Shown here piece after piece: positions 33,751-45,610 of a stretch of DNA of 64,000 bases (position 1 is the first letter of the stretch; the number at the start of each line of letters is the position of its first letter). The stretch is from the NCBI GenBank assembly GCA_936450465.1, contig OW388304.1, positions 6,826,700 through 6,890,699 of the forward strand. The letters run 5' to 3'. The translations under genes and the position numbers were made by a program. Origin of the DNA: Gibbula magus (Eukaryota; Mollusca; Gastropoda; Trochida; Trochidae). Under the pieces are notes generated by a model that saw only the letters and a program-made list of their open reading frames with translations, was not told the origin of the DNA and made no database searches.

Positions 33751-36700
33751 CGATACAATAATATTTTAACACCATCACACCGTCTGTAACGTTAAGCCGG
33801 ACTGACCCCCCAACAACACAATGTATGCGAAAACGAAAATGGGAATTTCCTCTGTTTACACATCAAAATGAAAGTCAAAATTAATAAACTAATAATGATC
33901 CTTTTTCTAGTTAGGGTGATATTTTGTCTCTCTGGTGAGGTATTAATCAACATACTATGATTTTCCAATGTTGAGTAATGGCATAACAAAGACATGATTT
34001 TTGAAAAGTCACCTGAATTCGATGGCTCACTGTTCAATATCTAGAATCACTCTGAAGTAAACAATGTTTGCGCTACATAATTTTGAAATATCGGCTCTCT
34101 AATGGGAGTAACCTAGGAGGAGAACTTTTTTAAAGATGCATAGGGTCGATAAGTGTGAAATTACTCTAAAAATATTGAATACTCTGAATATTGTGCCGAA
34201 ACGTGATCCTCGATTTCTTCATGTCAACCTTTTTTGCTTCTCTAGTTATTGATAATCTTTTAAACAAGTCTCTAGTATGTTTCCAGGATTATTTAGACCC
34301 AATTTTAACATGTCAAAATCAGACAATTTGAACGGAAATAAAAATAGCGGTTACCCAGGTGCCCTATGAATTGTATTGATGTTCTGTATCTTTCAAAAAA
34401 GGATTTAAGTCTCTAGGTGCATTTTGCACCCTTTCTAACGACCGGACATGACTTCTCGCGATCTATTTTATTATTGATTCCATTTCACTAAACTTCGGTC
34501 TTTGGTATTTGAGACATTCGCATTTAAAGTTGGTAAAATATTAAAAGTCCCCATACTTTGAATAGGTCATTGTAGAAAATGTATTAGGAGTTCGCCTATA
34601 AAATAACAAACTTGTTATTCCAAAATGCTTTAGCTGTATGGAAAACCAAGTTTCAGCCCTTTGATGCAAATATCTTCAGAATGGTGATTCCGCAAACGTA
34701 CATGGGGTCCAAGATGGTGTCTAAACAATGTGACTCACAACTTCGCCATGATTTACTTATTTGCTCGCATTTTACAAAAAAGGTAAAATAAGACATATTC
34801 GCAAATGTATAATTAGGTCAATCTTCCCACGGCAAGGTGAAAACATATCGACATAAATTCTATGCATTTTTTACCTTGCCCTCAACAGCACAGAAAACTG
34901 TGTAACGAAGCAATGACATCTATTGTGATCACGAGTTACGCCCCTTACCAGCTGCTTACAGACAGCCATGAAATCACCGTTTACATTTGGTACTGCAGAA
35001 GCGATAATTCTAAAATTGTTAATTTTAGAAACATACGTTGGGTAAACGTTTCTTCTTGTACATGCTGCAATACTCGACGTATAATACCTAAATACATGAA
35101 AATATATTATCATAAACATGCTAGTTTAGAAAGAAGCCCAAATGCGAGCCAGGAAGTGTTATTAGTTGATTGTTAAGTTTATAACAGAGATATATGTAGT
35201 TCATATGCAAATGAGAAATAGTCACGTTCAAACAAAGTTAAAAGATTTGAATACAAATCGTCGCATTGAACAAGAATATTCCAATTAGTATAACTTGCTT
35301 ATTTAAAAATTGTAACATTTATAAATAAGATTTAGTAAGACTTGAGCACAGTTTATCAAACAAGAAATCAAATCACAATTTTTTTTAATACAGCCTGTAT
35401 TTTCGGTATGTGGTTCAGTATTAAATAATTGGGATTGTTTAATCGAAATACCATGATGCCACACGGGTAATTTGGTGTTTTCTAAAAAAAATAGTGTGAA
35501 ATCATTAATGATAGTTTCATTCAAACTCAACACTTGATTTCTACGATTTTGGAGTGAATAACATGTTCAAGTCATTTTTTAACTAATATGACTTTTTAAA
35601 AACTATGACAACCAACTAAATTGAACCACTCAACGTACTTCCAGCTGCAATATTGTGAAATTAACAAACGATACCTGATAATATGCGCAAAATCATACGC
35701 GAAATTTATGAATGTATCCAGTTGGCAGTCATCACATATGTACAGTAACATCGTAACAGTGCGTCCACTCCATGTGCCAACTTTATGGCTTTTGAAGCTG
35801 TCCGCTTCGACGCTTTAATTATCGATTACAGGTTTATGAAAGCGAATTGTAATTATTTTATTGCATCAATTGAAAGTTTATACAAGTCCTGGACTGATCA
35901 AAATACAGTCAAAATGTGTGCTACAGTTTGCGACCCAAAATTAGCGGAGAAATTGGACGAATTAGAAAAGGTGTTTTCCAGTCCTAATATAGATCAAGTC
36001 TATTACATTGACTTTGTCTACTCGGACAATTTTATTATGATTGAGATTTTAGCACACGTATTAGACTGTAAAGCAAATGCTTGAAACTATTTGAAATATG
36101 TTTTCGTTTAGTGGGCCTTGCGGCAATGTATCACTCCAAACGCCTTTTCTGTTGACATCAGAAGTTCATATTGCAAGATTTGTTCTGATTGGCCTATCCG
36201 ATTAGCACGCAGTACGCTAAAATCTTAGCGCAGAAAAAGCGGGCCGTGAAGTCAAGGGCGGAGGGAGATGATTTGAAAATCTTTTCGTTACACCCGTGAC
36301 GTTGTGAAGATGAATTAGGTCGTGATCTCGGTGTGACCTTGACCTCTGACAGATTTTAGCGAAAACCTTTTCAAATCTTGGCCTTTCTTTAAAGTTGATA
36401 TAAATTTTTAGAACTCGTGACCTTGACATTTAACCTTGACTGTGAACATGTAATAAAAATTCCCCAGGGATGTAAGTAGGAAGTTAGGTTTATGAGTTCT
36501 TTAAATTTATTGGAAAAAAGTTATAGCCAAAAAAAACAAGGCCACACCGTAGGAACGTGTACGCCTGGAAATTGTTACTCAACGGAAGTGAACGAATTTC
36601 TTTGCGAGAAGTCAGTTTACAAATGTGCATTTAATGTAATGTTTTGTTTGATAAATCGGTTGTGAGGTATTTATGAGAAAAACTGTTTAAGGCTGTAAAA

Positions 36701-37264
36701 TGGTAGACACCGGTGAATCCGTAGGCGAAAGATAATGTCATTATGTGCCCTCAGTCGACTGTAACATCACAATTAAGAGTCGAATTTCGCATGAGGAACT
36801 TACGTGTGTTTGATATTACCTTGCTTTCAGAAAATCCATAAAAAATACTCATATATTATTTACAATCTTATGAAACATCCATATATGAATATATATGCGA
36901 AATATTGAGACTAATTAATGACAAATAACAAAATAAGAACCACTGAACCACACGCAGTGTCAAAACAAAGTGAAAGAGTTACTCACGGGGGTGGTAAACG
37001 AATTACAGCCACTTGGTGTTTACTTTAGGAACGTGTTCACCACGATATTATACCAGCAGTCATTGAATGTAACTATCTAGTTTTGATAAAAATGTATCAG
37101 CCTTTTTGGACATATACTTGAAAAAATCGTATGTTGTTTTAAAACAATATATCGACCGCTTTTGTGTGCAAATATATGTTTTCGGCATGCAGCCTCACAT
37201 AAAACTGTCTCTTTTAAGCTAGTTCTGCACAGCTTCGCATTTCTAAAACCATCTTTGTCTCGCC
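33751..37264. other. Intron 1 sequence, mostly unassigned
   Basis: No mobile element with clear ends. The opposed ORFs 34862-35176 and 34871-35119 lack domains. An open stretch 35831-36084 is listed separately. About 36337-36413 is similar to 57198-57290 (both with CTTTTCAAATCTTGGCC), a dispersed repeat. Confidence 0.4.
35831..36084 (+). CDS. Uncharacterised open frame, possible orphan exon
   Basis: A plausible acceptor (ATTATCGATTACAG) ends just before an open frame starting near MKANCNYFIASIESLY and running 83 codons to TGA. The composition is protein-like (mixed, with charged helices such as KLAEKLDELEKVF). No family recognised. Its phase does not fit cleanly between exons 1 and 2 of the host gene and it ends in a stop, so if real it is a separate or alternative terminal exon. 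It may equally be a chance ORF or old TE fragment. Confidence 0.2.
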
Positions 37265-37507
37265 TTCCTTGAATAATCGCCGGTATAAACAAAAATAATT
37301 TCGGCATATTTATGCGAAGATTGAGCTCATTACTTGTACTTCATTTATAATATTGATACTTTAAAACATACTGTTATGATAGGTTTGTTACGATCTTTTA
37401 AAATTGATTATGTTATGGTTTAAAATTTAAAAAATTTAATACCTCGAATAATCACCCGGTCAAATTGGTGTTTGAAATTAATAATCGCCGGGCGATTATT
37501 CAAGGAA
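37265..37507. mobile_element. 240-bp MITE with TTCCTTGAATAATCGCC ends
   Basis: TTCCTTGAATAATCGCC at 37265 is inverted at 37491-37507 (GGCGATTATTCAAGGAA), 17 matching bases, and a partial second copy (CCTCGAATAATCACCCGG) lies at 37443. The interior is AT-rich and non-coding. No clear target duplication. Confidence 0.7.
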
Positions 37508-37800
37508 TTATGGCAGTTGGGAAAGGATTGTGGCAAAGGTGCAACATCCGGTGTTCTTGTACAGTCGAATATCCCCTATGCCTATGGTACGTGACAATGA
37601 AAAAAAGATACTTGTTTGCATTTAGTAGGGAAGGACATGGACCATTTTCAAGAACAGCCAGTTTAATGGTTGCAGAATAGAATCTCATTGAAAGTTTTAA
37701 TAATGATTATGCTGCTTTGAAATAAATTGGAATCTGATATTTTTTTGCAAATGGTTCTAGTTATCGAATGTTGATGCTATTATATGTTACATTTTTACAG

Positions 37801-38056
37801 GAATGCCCCTGGAAATTGTGACAAACGCAACTCTGGTGGCCCTTTCCAATTATGGATTTGATTTGAAAATGTGCAGCAAATTTATTTTTCAAATAAAAAC
37901 CTGCGACTATTTTGGTATCGGTTTGTACGATAAAGAAGACAACGAATGGATAGAGTTTAATAACGAGAACGGAAGGACAAACATTTACTTCAAACTACCA
38001 CGGACGGCTCGTGCTTCACAGACCACACCAAACCTTCTAAGCTGCTCCGAATTCAG
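37801..38056 (+). CDS. Exon 2: first half of FAMeT-like domain
   Basis: Acceptor GTTACATTTTTACAG|GA and donor AATTCAG|GTGAGT are both strong. The frame completes the glycine of exon 1 and then runs 84 codons, with two bases left for exon 3. The stretch FIFQIKTCDYFGIGLYDKED resembles the F-x-V-K-A-C ... I-x-L core of the farnesoic acid O-methyltransferase (FAMeT) domain, followed by the acidic/Asn-rich segment and CSEFR, where the family turns into its W-rich second half. Intron 1 upstream is 29 kb, intron 2 downstream 18 kb. Confidence 0.78.
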
Positions 38057-38566
38057 GTGAGTGTTTCCTTATGTGTGAACCTAGAACTTGTGTTCAGTTG
38101 ATTTTAATGACGATGATTTCCTGCTGAAGCACCATGTACGCGTTGTTATTTAAGCCGTCTGTTTCAACTTCTCACGAAAGGTGGAAGGCACTAGTCTCGT
38201 GATAAACTTCGTTTACTTCGTCCGTAAACATTACACTTTTTTTTGACTGCCCAGGAACAACTGGATTTCGAGAGATGATATCTCGTGTGTACTTGGGAAA
38301 CGGAGGATTACAAATTGTAATGACCAAAACACCTATTTCATCTCCTCCAGAACGGAAACTCCTGAAATAGCTGTTATAATGTACACACACTCCACTGCAA
38401 ACCGGGATTTTAAATGATAGATTTGGTGATTCTGTGGCACTAGATAAGGACCGAAGACGTCAGCACCTAAACATACATGTGTTTATGTTCATATCCTTCT
38501 CCAATACGAACAGTTCTACAAAGCTAAATATTGTGTACAGAATCCGTAGCGAATGGGGATTACGTG
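38057..38566. other. Start of intron 2, unassigned
   Basis: Unique sequence; nothing recognised before the SINE fragment. Confidence 0.4.
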
Positions 38567-38727
38567 AGTGAGTGAGTAAGTGAGTTGTGATTTAACGCCG
38601 CTTTCAAGAGTATTTCACTTATATCGCGGCTGCTAGTATTATGGCAGTGAGAACGCCCGCAACGCCATGTGGCTATGCCCTGCGGTGAAACCTGCGAGCA
38701 ACGGCTGGAACTAGCGAACCATGTGGG
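38567..38727 (-). mobile_element. SINE fragment lacking its tRNA head
   Basis: Starts with a (GAGT)n tail and matches the 3' half of the SINEs at 10341 and 32401 (AACGCCGCTTTCAAGAGTAT and on), ending abruptly at GCGAACCATG. The flanks ATGGGGATTACG (left) and ATGTGGGTATTACG (right) may be a diverged target duplication, in which case it inserted already 5'-truncated. Confidence 0.85.
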
Positions 38728-39056
38728 TATTACGGGATAGGATGATTATTTTTGTGATACTCGCACATGTGCTCTTAAGTGATAATCAACGTTGATGTGT
38801 CAGCTGGGCAGAGAAGACGATTGGCTGACGGGACTACTTTTCATTGTCAAGAGTTCATTGACAACTTCTAACGTTTCAATAATGAATAGAACGTGCTGCA
38901 ATCGCACATTTCGAGATTTTGAGAAAACATACATTTAAAGAAAAATGGATATACTTTTTATTTAAACTAGACAATAAACAATATGGCAAACACAAGACAT
39001 TCGTCTGCCTTGTTTGTAAAAGTACAGATCAATGACCTAGTTAAATTGACGGTGCC
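38728..39056. other. Intron 2 sequence, unassigned
   Basis: AT-rich; nothing recognised. Confidence 0.4.
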
Positions 39057-39238
39057 CTTTCACTAGTAGAGCGAGTCATAATAATAACACAACCTATGCA
39101 TTTTTTAAAGAGTGTTGTTGTGAAAAGCCGCAAAGTATAGACTGAAAGTGATGCCTGAAACTGACGAGTCAGTCTGCCTCCGCGTCTTCCAGCAACCAAA
39201 AACAACTACTCTTTCCAGGCTACAGCGGTAAATGCTCT
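39057..39238 (+). repeat. Direct repeat left of the foldback
   Basis: CTAGTAGAGCGAGTCATAAT through GCTACAGCGGTAAATGCTCT matches 42248-42402 on the other side of the foldback in the same orientation, with internal indels. See finding. Confidence 0.8.
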
Positions 39239-39984
39239 TAGTCCGGTTGCCAGAACCCTGATTTTTGGACAACCTTGCATTGCGGTATGTACAAAGTTTT
39301 TTTGCTGTTTCAATACCTCTGAGACGTGCTCTTCAAGAATCTGAATGATGCCACTCTGTCATCATTTGGCAATCCGCACAATATGCAAATTAAGGCCGCC
39401 ATAACTGAAAATCTTAATTTCGTCATTATCTCCGTAACTATGCATGATATCAAATTAATTTTGGTGTCTATTCCCATGTTTAGAGGGGTAATGAATTAGA
39501 TTAAACCTTTTCAGGAAAGATCACAACAAATATTTATGCTGAATATGCAAATTAAGACCGCCATTACTGAAAATTTTGTTTACGTCAATATCTCAGTAAC
39601 TATGCATGACATCAACTTAATGTTGGTGTCTATCTCCATGTTTAGAGGGGTAATGAATCAGATTAAGCCAATTCAGTAAATCACAGCATAAGTTGTGCTG
39701 AATATGTAAATTAAGCTTATCTGAAAATTTCGATGTACATTTTTCATTACAGATTCGACTCCTCTTAACACACTTTCTCACAATGCTAATAACAGTTGTA
39801 GATAAGCATGGTAGGCCTTAAGTTGCATGGTGCCAATACCTTTCGCTGCATAAGGAAGGACGAGATGACAGAACAGATAATCAAAGATATCTCCGTCTAG
39901 ATACCATGGTACTAAAAAGCCAGATCTGCCTTCAAGTGAAGTGAATCGTTCTGTTTTACTGCTTCGAATGAAATAGGTTTACCA

Positions 39985-40560
39985 AATGATATTCTCGAAA
40001 TTCATACCAAAGCTCAAAGGCATGTACATGCTCATGAGTTGTATTGACTTTCTTGTTGTATTGACGGCAGACAGTGCACTTGAGCATATAATATAATGAA
40101 ATCGTATGTTGGAGATGTGGCACACATACTGTCGGTGAAGAAATATCCCCAGAAGTTAGAGCCCTTCATCAGTTAGTGACAAAGGAACTGTTGCTTGCAC
40201 ATCAAAAGGATGCGAATGTCATTAGATGTTTGGAGCCCGTGAAATGTTTATGTCAGAAGCATCACAACTCGCCACTCAGTCCGAACCTGACAAAACCTGT
40301 CTTCATCATGTTGGTCTTCGTGTTGGAAGACTGGCCACTCCATATCTGGACAGTAGAGCTAACGATGACACGCTCTTTTGCTTCTGCTCACTTCAACTAT
40401 GCGAGATACGGGTTGTAATACGTGAGGACATTGGAGCATCTCCCACATGAGGACACTTCTGACTTGTATTGATCCTCTGGATCCTACTGACCAACCCATT
40501 GATTTGAACTTGGATAAGGACGCATTAAATCGCCAGCTCTTAATTGATGTAAGTTAACCA
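39985..40560 (+). pseudogene. Gene fragment in left arm, uncharacterised invertebrate family
   Basis: Shifting + frames read FSKFIPKLKGMYMLMSCIDF, LEHIMKSYVGDVAHILSVKK and WPLHIWTVELTMTRS..AHFNYARYGL, then CIDPLDPTDQPIDLNLDKDA. The order (G-M-x-L-M-S core, then W-x-L-H ... H-x-N-Y-A-R, then T-x-I-D-P) resembles a large family of uncharacterised proteins found in many copies in mollusc and cnidarian genomes; this is from memory and unverified. A GTAAGTT donor-like site (40550) and TTTCAG (40597-40602) suggest an intron was carried along. Broken by stops and frameshifts. Confidence 0.5.
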
Positions 40561-40640
40561 TTCACAATCTCAACTGCGTCATGTACGTTCACTGTTTCAG
40601 GTGCAATTAGACAAATGACAACATTGATGATCACACTATA

Positions 40641-41460
40641 GCGAGATGACCAGTGGGATCCAGAGGATCGATGCAAGTCAGAAGTTTATCCTGTATCTTG
40701 ACTCTGTATTTGGCATGCGAAGTGATGATTGCTGCATGCTGCGTTCACCTCCCATGAAGGACTAAAGCACTTTCAATGTCCTCAGGTAGTACTAGCACAA
40801 CCTAAAGCTCCCGTTGTTGAAGTGAGCAAAAGCAAAACAGTTTGGCATCATTTGCTCTACTGTCCGGACGTGGAATGGCCAGTAAGCCTCATTCCACCCG
40901 CATGAAGACCATCATGATGAAGACAGGTTTTGTCAGATTCTGAACCAAGTGGCCAGTTGTGATGCTTCTTAAAGAGATCATTTTAAGTGATCCGAGCATC
41001 TTTTGTCATTTACCGAAGGGCTCTAAAGTTCTGTGGAACTTTCTTCCCCGACAGCATGTGTGCCACACCACAAACATACGATTTCATGATATCCTCAAGT
41101 CCACTGTCTGTCATCAATACGCAAACAGAGCCAATTAAACTCATGAGCATGCCCCTAAGGTTTGGTATGGAGTCCGAGAATATTATTTGGTAAACCTATT
41201 TCACATTGACTACAACTCTGATGAGCTGTTGACCATTTGCCAAAACAGTAATGTCCAGTCCACATTCCTTCGTTAGTCGAGCATCGGTCATGGCTGTGAG
41301 CATGGGAGTCCGGGTGGGCTGGATTCATATCAATCAATGGCAGATACACGGCCTTGGTTGCTGGTTTCACCCTCTGCCCTTGCTCTCTTCACAACTAAGT
41401 GTTGAAGCCACCGAACTCGATAGGGTTTGTGCTTGTGTTAAAGAACTCTTAGTCTAAATG
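40641..41460 (-). pseudogene. Same gene fragment in right arm, better preserved and longer
   Basis: On the minus strand: YLPLIDMNPAHPDS (about 41335-41375), TDARRLTKECG...ITVLANGQQLIRVVV (about 41230-41290), FSDSIPNLRGMLMSLIGSV, LEDIMKSYVCGVAHMLSGKK, and PQNFRALR (about 41020). It extends further 5' in coding sense than is readable in the left arm. Divergence between the arms is well above that between the left arm and the copy at 62541. Confidence 0.5.
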
Positions 41461-42245
41461 GAAGGTCCTTTCTGAATGGGCCATTATTCAAAGCGGTAAG
41501 AGAGAACGATTCACTTCACTTGAAGGCAGGCCTGGCTTTTTAGGAACACGGTATCTCTTGATGGAGATTATCTGTTCTACCCTCTCGTCCTTCCTTGTGC
41601 GGCGAAAGGTCTAGGCATTTGCACCCGGTGCATCTTTATATTTAGCATTGCGAGAAAGTGTGTCGATTCTGTAATGAAACATTTACATCGGAATTATCAC
41701 ACAGGCTGAACAAGAAAAGTCTTCAGCATGGACATACCCTCTTAACAACGCATTGCTTACAGTAATGGCAGCCTTAACTTACATATTCAACATAAATTAT
41801 TGTTGTGATCTTTACTGAAAAGGCATAATCTGATTCATTACCCCTCTAAACATGGGGATAGACACCAACATTAATTTGATATCATGCATAGTTAATGAGA
41901 TAATGACGAAATCAAGATTTTCAGTAATGGCGGCCTTAATTTGCATATTCAGCATAAATTATTGTTGTGATATTTACCGAAAAGGTTTAATCTGATTCAT
42001 TACCCCTCTAAACATGGGGATAGACACCAAAATTAATTTGATATCATGCATAGTTACGGAGATAATGACGAAATCAAGATTTTCAGTAAAGGCGGCATTA
42101 ATTTGCATATTGTGCGGTTTGCCCAATGATGACAGAGTGGCATCATTCAGATTCTTGAAGAGCACGTCTCCGAGGTATAGAAACAGCAAAAAAACTTTGT
42201 ACATACTGCAATGCACACTTATCGGTTCCTGCCACCGGACTATCT

Positions 42246-42405
42246 GCTAGTAGGGCGAGTCATAATAATAACACAACCTACGATTTTTTTAAAGAGTTTT
42301 GTTGTGAAAGTTGTTACAGGAAAAGGAAGCCGCAAGGTATAGACTTTCCAGCGAACCAAAAACATCTATTTCCTTCCCGGCTACAGCGGTAAATGCTCTG
42401 CTACA
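42246..42405 (+). repeat. Direct repeat right of the foldback
   Basis: GCTAGTAGGGCGAGTCATAA through CTACAGCGGTAAATGCTCTG, the second copy of the block at 39057-39238. Together they look like a short tandem array into which the foldback inserted at a unit boundary. Confidence 0.8.
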
Positions 42406-43299
42406 AGGTGACTTACTTGAAGGGTCAATTCCAAATTCATCCAAGAGATCTGTGTCAGTATTCGATGCGGAGATATATATTTATCTCTTGAACAACGAAA
42501 ATAAAAATACAAGAAAAAGAAACAGGATCGACATTAACTTATTGTATTATTTCTCCGCGAACGTTTGTATGACATGAGGCAGCTTGATTCGGGTCAGAAT
42601 ATGAACCATCAATTTTAGAGGGAACAAGGGGAGTATCGACTGCTATTTGAAACACCATTAATATGCGCACTTGTTGGCTTCATTTTGCAAAGCTTCGATA
42701 TGAGCTGACATCAAAAGTAAAATCATTAAATAAACGAGGTACGGGCACATGACGCATAAAAGCGAATCCTGTGTCCGAAACACTCCGGGAAAGCGGGCAA
42801 ATTGATATTAATATAGTCTAACAAACATATCTGTTTTAAGTGGTTTTCTAGTTACATTCCGCACAGGCCACAACATTTCAGCTTTCTATGGATTTTAGTT
42901 CTTGAAAATAAAATACATAGTTTTCAGCTGATTTTACTGGAGAAGAAAATGAAAATGAAGTCTTAGGTTGTGGCCTTTATTTAGTTTCAAAGGGTCACAC
43001 AATCTACAGTTCTATCTAATTCGCTAAAACATCTGTACACACAATTTTGTCTTTTTTTGTCATTTCAAAATTCTACTGATTTCGTAATGAAGAAAGAGAT
43101 GAAAATAGGTTAGATCCCCTCTTGCATTTATTTGGGGCAACATGGTCATGAAATTTACAATTCATAATTCCCATTGGCTCAAAAGTATGTACACATCATT
43201 TCAACTGGAGAAGAAGATGGAATAGTGTGTTAGGTCGTGGACCCTTTGGTCGTCTTTTAACGAGGTATGAGTGATTGCACAAGTCGAAATCATGTTCAC
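42406..43299. other. Intron 2 sequence, unassigned
   Basis: No supported gene or repeat; the ORF 42311-42577 has no domain. Confidence 0.4.
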
Positions 43300-44000
43300 A
43301 GTCACGAGCCTCGTACTTCGTTTTCCGCGGCATATAATGCGAGGGATATATAATAGTCGTCGTCTGTCCGTCCGTCTGTCCGTGATCACATCGTTTCCTG
43401 AGCAGTACTCGAAAACTACTTCACCCATCTTCACCAAATTTTGAATTCAGCCTCCCTATATCATGCAGATGTGCCTTTTTATGGTTTAAACTTTTTTCTT
43501 TTCTTTTCTGAAATTCTATTTTTTTGTTTCCATGGTTACAATTTGGATCTTGTCTATTTGAAGGACAGGATTTGTTTCCGGAGCAGGACCCATATTTTCG
43601 AAGCTGTCTTAGCGCTAAGATAGTACATTAACATACATTAACATTGATCTGCGACTATCTTAGCGCTAAGAGAGCTTCGAAAACATGGGCCCACATCTCC
43701 GAAACTACTGGACAAATTCTCACCAAATTTGGTATGCTCCCTCCCCATATCATGTAGATGTGCCTTATGGGGGTTTCAACTTTTTCCAAATTTTATTTGA
43801 ATTTTTTCCATGCAAACAAGTTGGACTTTGTCTATTTGAAGGGTAGGGTTTGTTTCCGGAGCAGATCTCTAAAACTATGTAACCAATCCTCACCAAATTT
43901 GGTACAGTGCCACCGAATATTATGTAGATGTGCCTTTTGAGGGTATGAACATTATTTTATTTTATCTTTTTTTCTGTTTTAAATGTTTAGATGTTTTAAA
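43300..44000 (+). repeat. Tandem repeat block with GTCCGTCCGTC header
   Basis: After GGGATATATAATAGTCGTCG and TCTGTCCGTCCGTCTGTCC come three units of about 150-170 bases, each with CACCAAATTT, CATGTAGATGTGCCTT and TTTGTTTCCGGAGCAG. Same general class as the mollusc GGGGGATATAGT repeats at 56280 and 59690. One unit is interrupted by a palindromic MITE (43586-43692). Confidence 0.75.
43586..43692. mobile_element. 107-bp palindromic MITE
   Basis: GGACCCATATTTTCGAAGCT is inverted at the right end (AGAGCTTCGAAAACATGGGC), and each arm has its own palindrome TCTTAGCGCTAAGA. The neighbouring tandem unit shows the uninterrupted sequence (TTCCGGAGCAGATCTCTAAA at about 43853), which marks this as an insertion. 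Confidence 0.85.
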
Positions 44001-44916
44001 ACTTCTCGACCAATCGTCACGTTTGTGTGATGAGCTCTTGTATTACTCTAGCTACAGATAGGTCGCCAAAATAGGCTCTTTTACACCCTGGCGTCGCCTA
44101 TTTGGCTGCAGACACATCCATAGTTGAAACTAACTCAAATGCTAATACTGCTATTGAAGTAAACTAACTTGATCAAACAGTACAATACTTGACTACACAG
44201 GGGTTCGAACCGCTGTTTTGACAATATTTTTCAAAATTCAAAATCGAGATTTTTGCATTCATATACAGTTTATATACGATATTGTGAGCTAATATTCCAA
44301 ATTTGAGCGAAATCGGTTAAGAAATAAAGATTTGAGATAAATATATCCGTTATTGATATAAAGACACAAGGGAGGACACTTGCTCTACGAAGTTCTGATC
44401 GAAAACCGGAAGACCAAACTATTCTAACGTGCGGTTCAATAATCTTTGCTTTTCTCACAAAAAAATGTATTGAACATATAGACCCGTCTTTTGCCTTTCT
44501 GTGTGTCCCATTGAATTTCTCTAACTTCATTTCACATTTGACCACTGACCCTCGCAAGTAGCCGACCCTCCTTTTTGTACAAAATAGTGGACGACATCGG
44601 GAAATCATCGTTTTTTCCGTAATTCAGACACGCCGCTCTCAATCGCTCGAAGATAGAAAACGCCTCTCATTGGTCAATTATGACGTGTGAGGATATTATA
44701 AATGATGTTTTGCCAGTTTGATGTGTTTATATCGGACATACGTATCTGTTATGGGTTAGACAATCTTTCGTTGTGAGTGATATTATTTAAGGTATTTATT
44801 CGACATGCATATGAAGATACATTGTTAACGTTCGTAGCAATTGCCCACGCACATCTCCAATTGCCAGGTTTTCGCTCTCAGAACTTAATAGCTTAGGTCC
44901 ATTTTTCATCAACAGT
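44001..44916. other. Intron 2 sequence, unassigned
   Basis: No supported feature. The minus-strand ORF 44270-44608 has no domain signature. Confidence 0.4.
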
Positions 44917-45305
44917 GTTTTGTGAGAAACATTAAAAAGCAAATTACCTTTGGATACTAATAAAGAAAGGTAGTGGTATTATGGTTGTGTGAAATACTTT
45001 GTGTTTTATGGTAAAATATCATCTGCTCTACAGCCTTATATAATTAAAGTATGTCATAACAAAATTCAATTTCAAGTAAAGATTTATCTCCTTTTGCCAA
45101 TACTGTTCATGTGTTGTGAGAAACATTAATAATCAAATTACTTTTGGATACTAATAAAGAAAGGTAAAAGTATACTGATTGTGTGAAATAGTTTGTTTTA
45201 TGGTAATTCTTGTATCTGCTCTTCAACCATAAATGAATAATGTACTAATATTTCAATTTCCCAGTAAGGAGTTATCTCCCTTTGCCAATACTTTTCATAA
45301 ATATT
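44917..45305 (+). repeat. Two tandem copies of a 195-bp unit
   Basis: AGTGTTTTGTGAGAAACATT (44917) and TGTGTTGTGAGAAACATTAA (45112) start two copies sharing TTTGGATACTAATAAAGAAA and TTATCTCC..TTTGCCAATAC. Confidence 0.85.
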
Positions 45306-45610
45306 CAACTTCAGCATCAAATTATTAAGAAAATAGGTCCATTACACCTTTTTTTTTATCATATATTATTCTTCAGCGGTACGTTTTCTACAAGTTTTAT
45401 CATGTTTGAATCATTTTTCATTTAATTTTCTTCTTGAAGAGGACTTTTGAAGAAAATATATAAATAAATGTGAACCAGAAAATGCAGTTGGGACGCGTCA
45501 TATTTTGAAATTAAAATCTCTTTGAAACAATGCTCTTTCCAATGTATTAATGACTGGCCATTTTAATCCAAAACAGTACATATGTATGATTTAGTGAAAC
45601 ATCATATTCT
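45306..45610. other. Spacer
   Basis: AT-rich, nothing recognised. Confidence 0.35.

Larger units (their letters stand above)
39239..42242. mobile_element. 3-kb foldback element with TAGTCCGG ends
   Basis: Starts TAGTCCGGTTGCCAGAACC; its right end is the complement of TAGTCCGGTGGCAGGAACC. TCT lies on both sides (39236-39238 and 42243-42245), a possible 3-bp target duplication. Nearly all of it is two long arms (39239 to about 40495 and about 40641 to 42242) around a short loop. Each arm begins with two tandem units of about 155 bases (with ATGCAAATTAAG and GTTTAGAGGGGTAATGAAT) and then carries a decayed gene fragment. No transposase found. A second copy starts at 62541. Superfamily unknown; a 3-bp TSD would fit Harbinger or CACTA types. 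Confidence 0.82.

Noticed and set aside
38570..38727. Independent short tandem repeat
   Set aside because: The (GAGT)n run is the tail of a SINE fragment.
40176..40450. 80-codon ORF as an intact gene (repeated at 63548)
   Set aside because: It lies in a foldback arm, its frame changes relative to family blocks on either side, and the other arm carries a different broken version.
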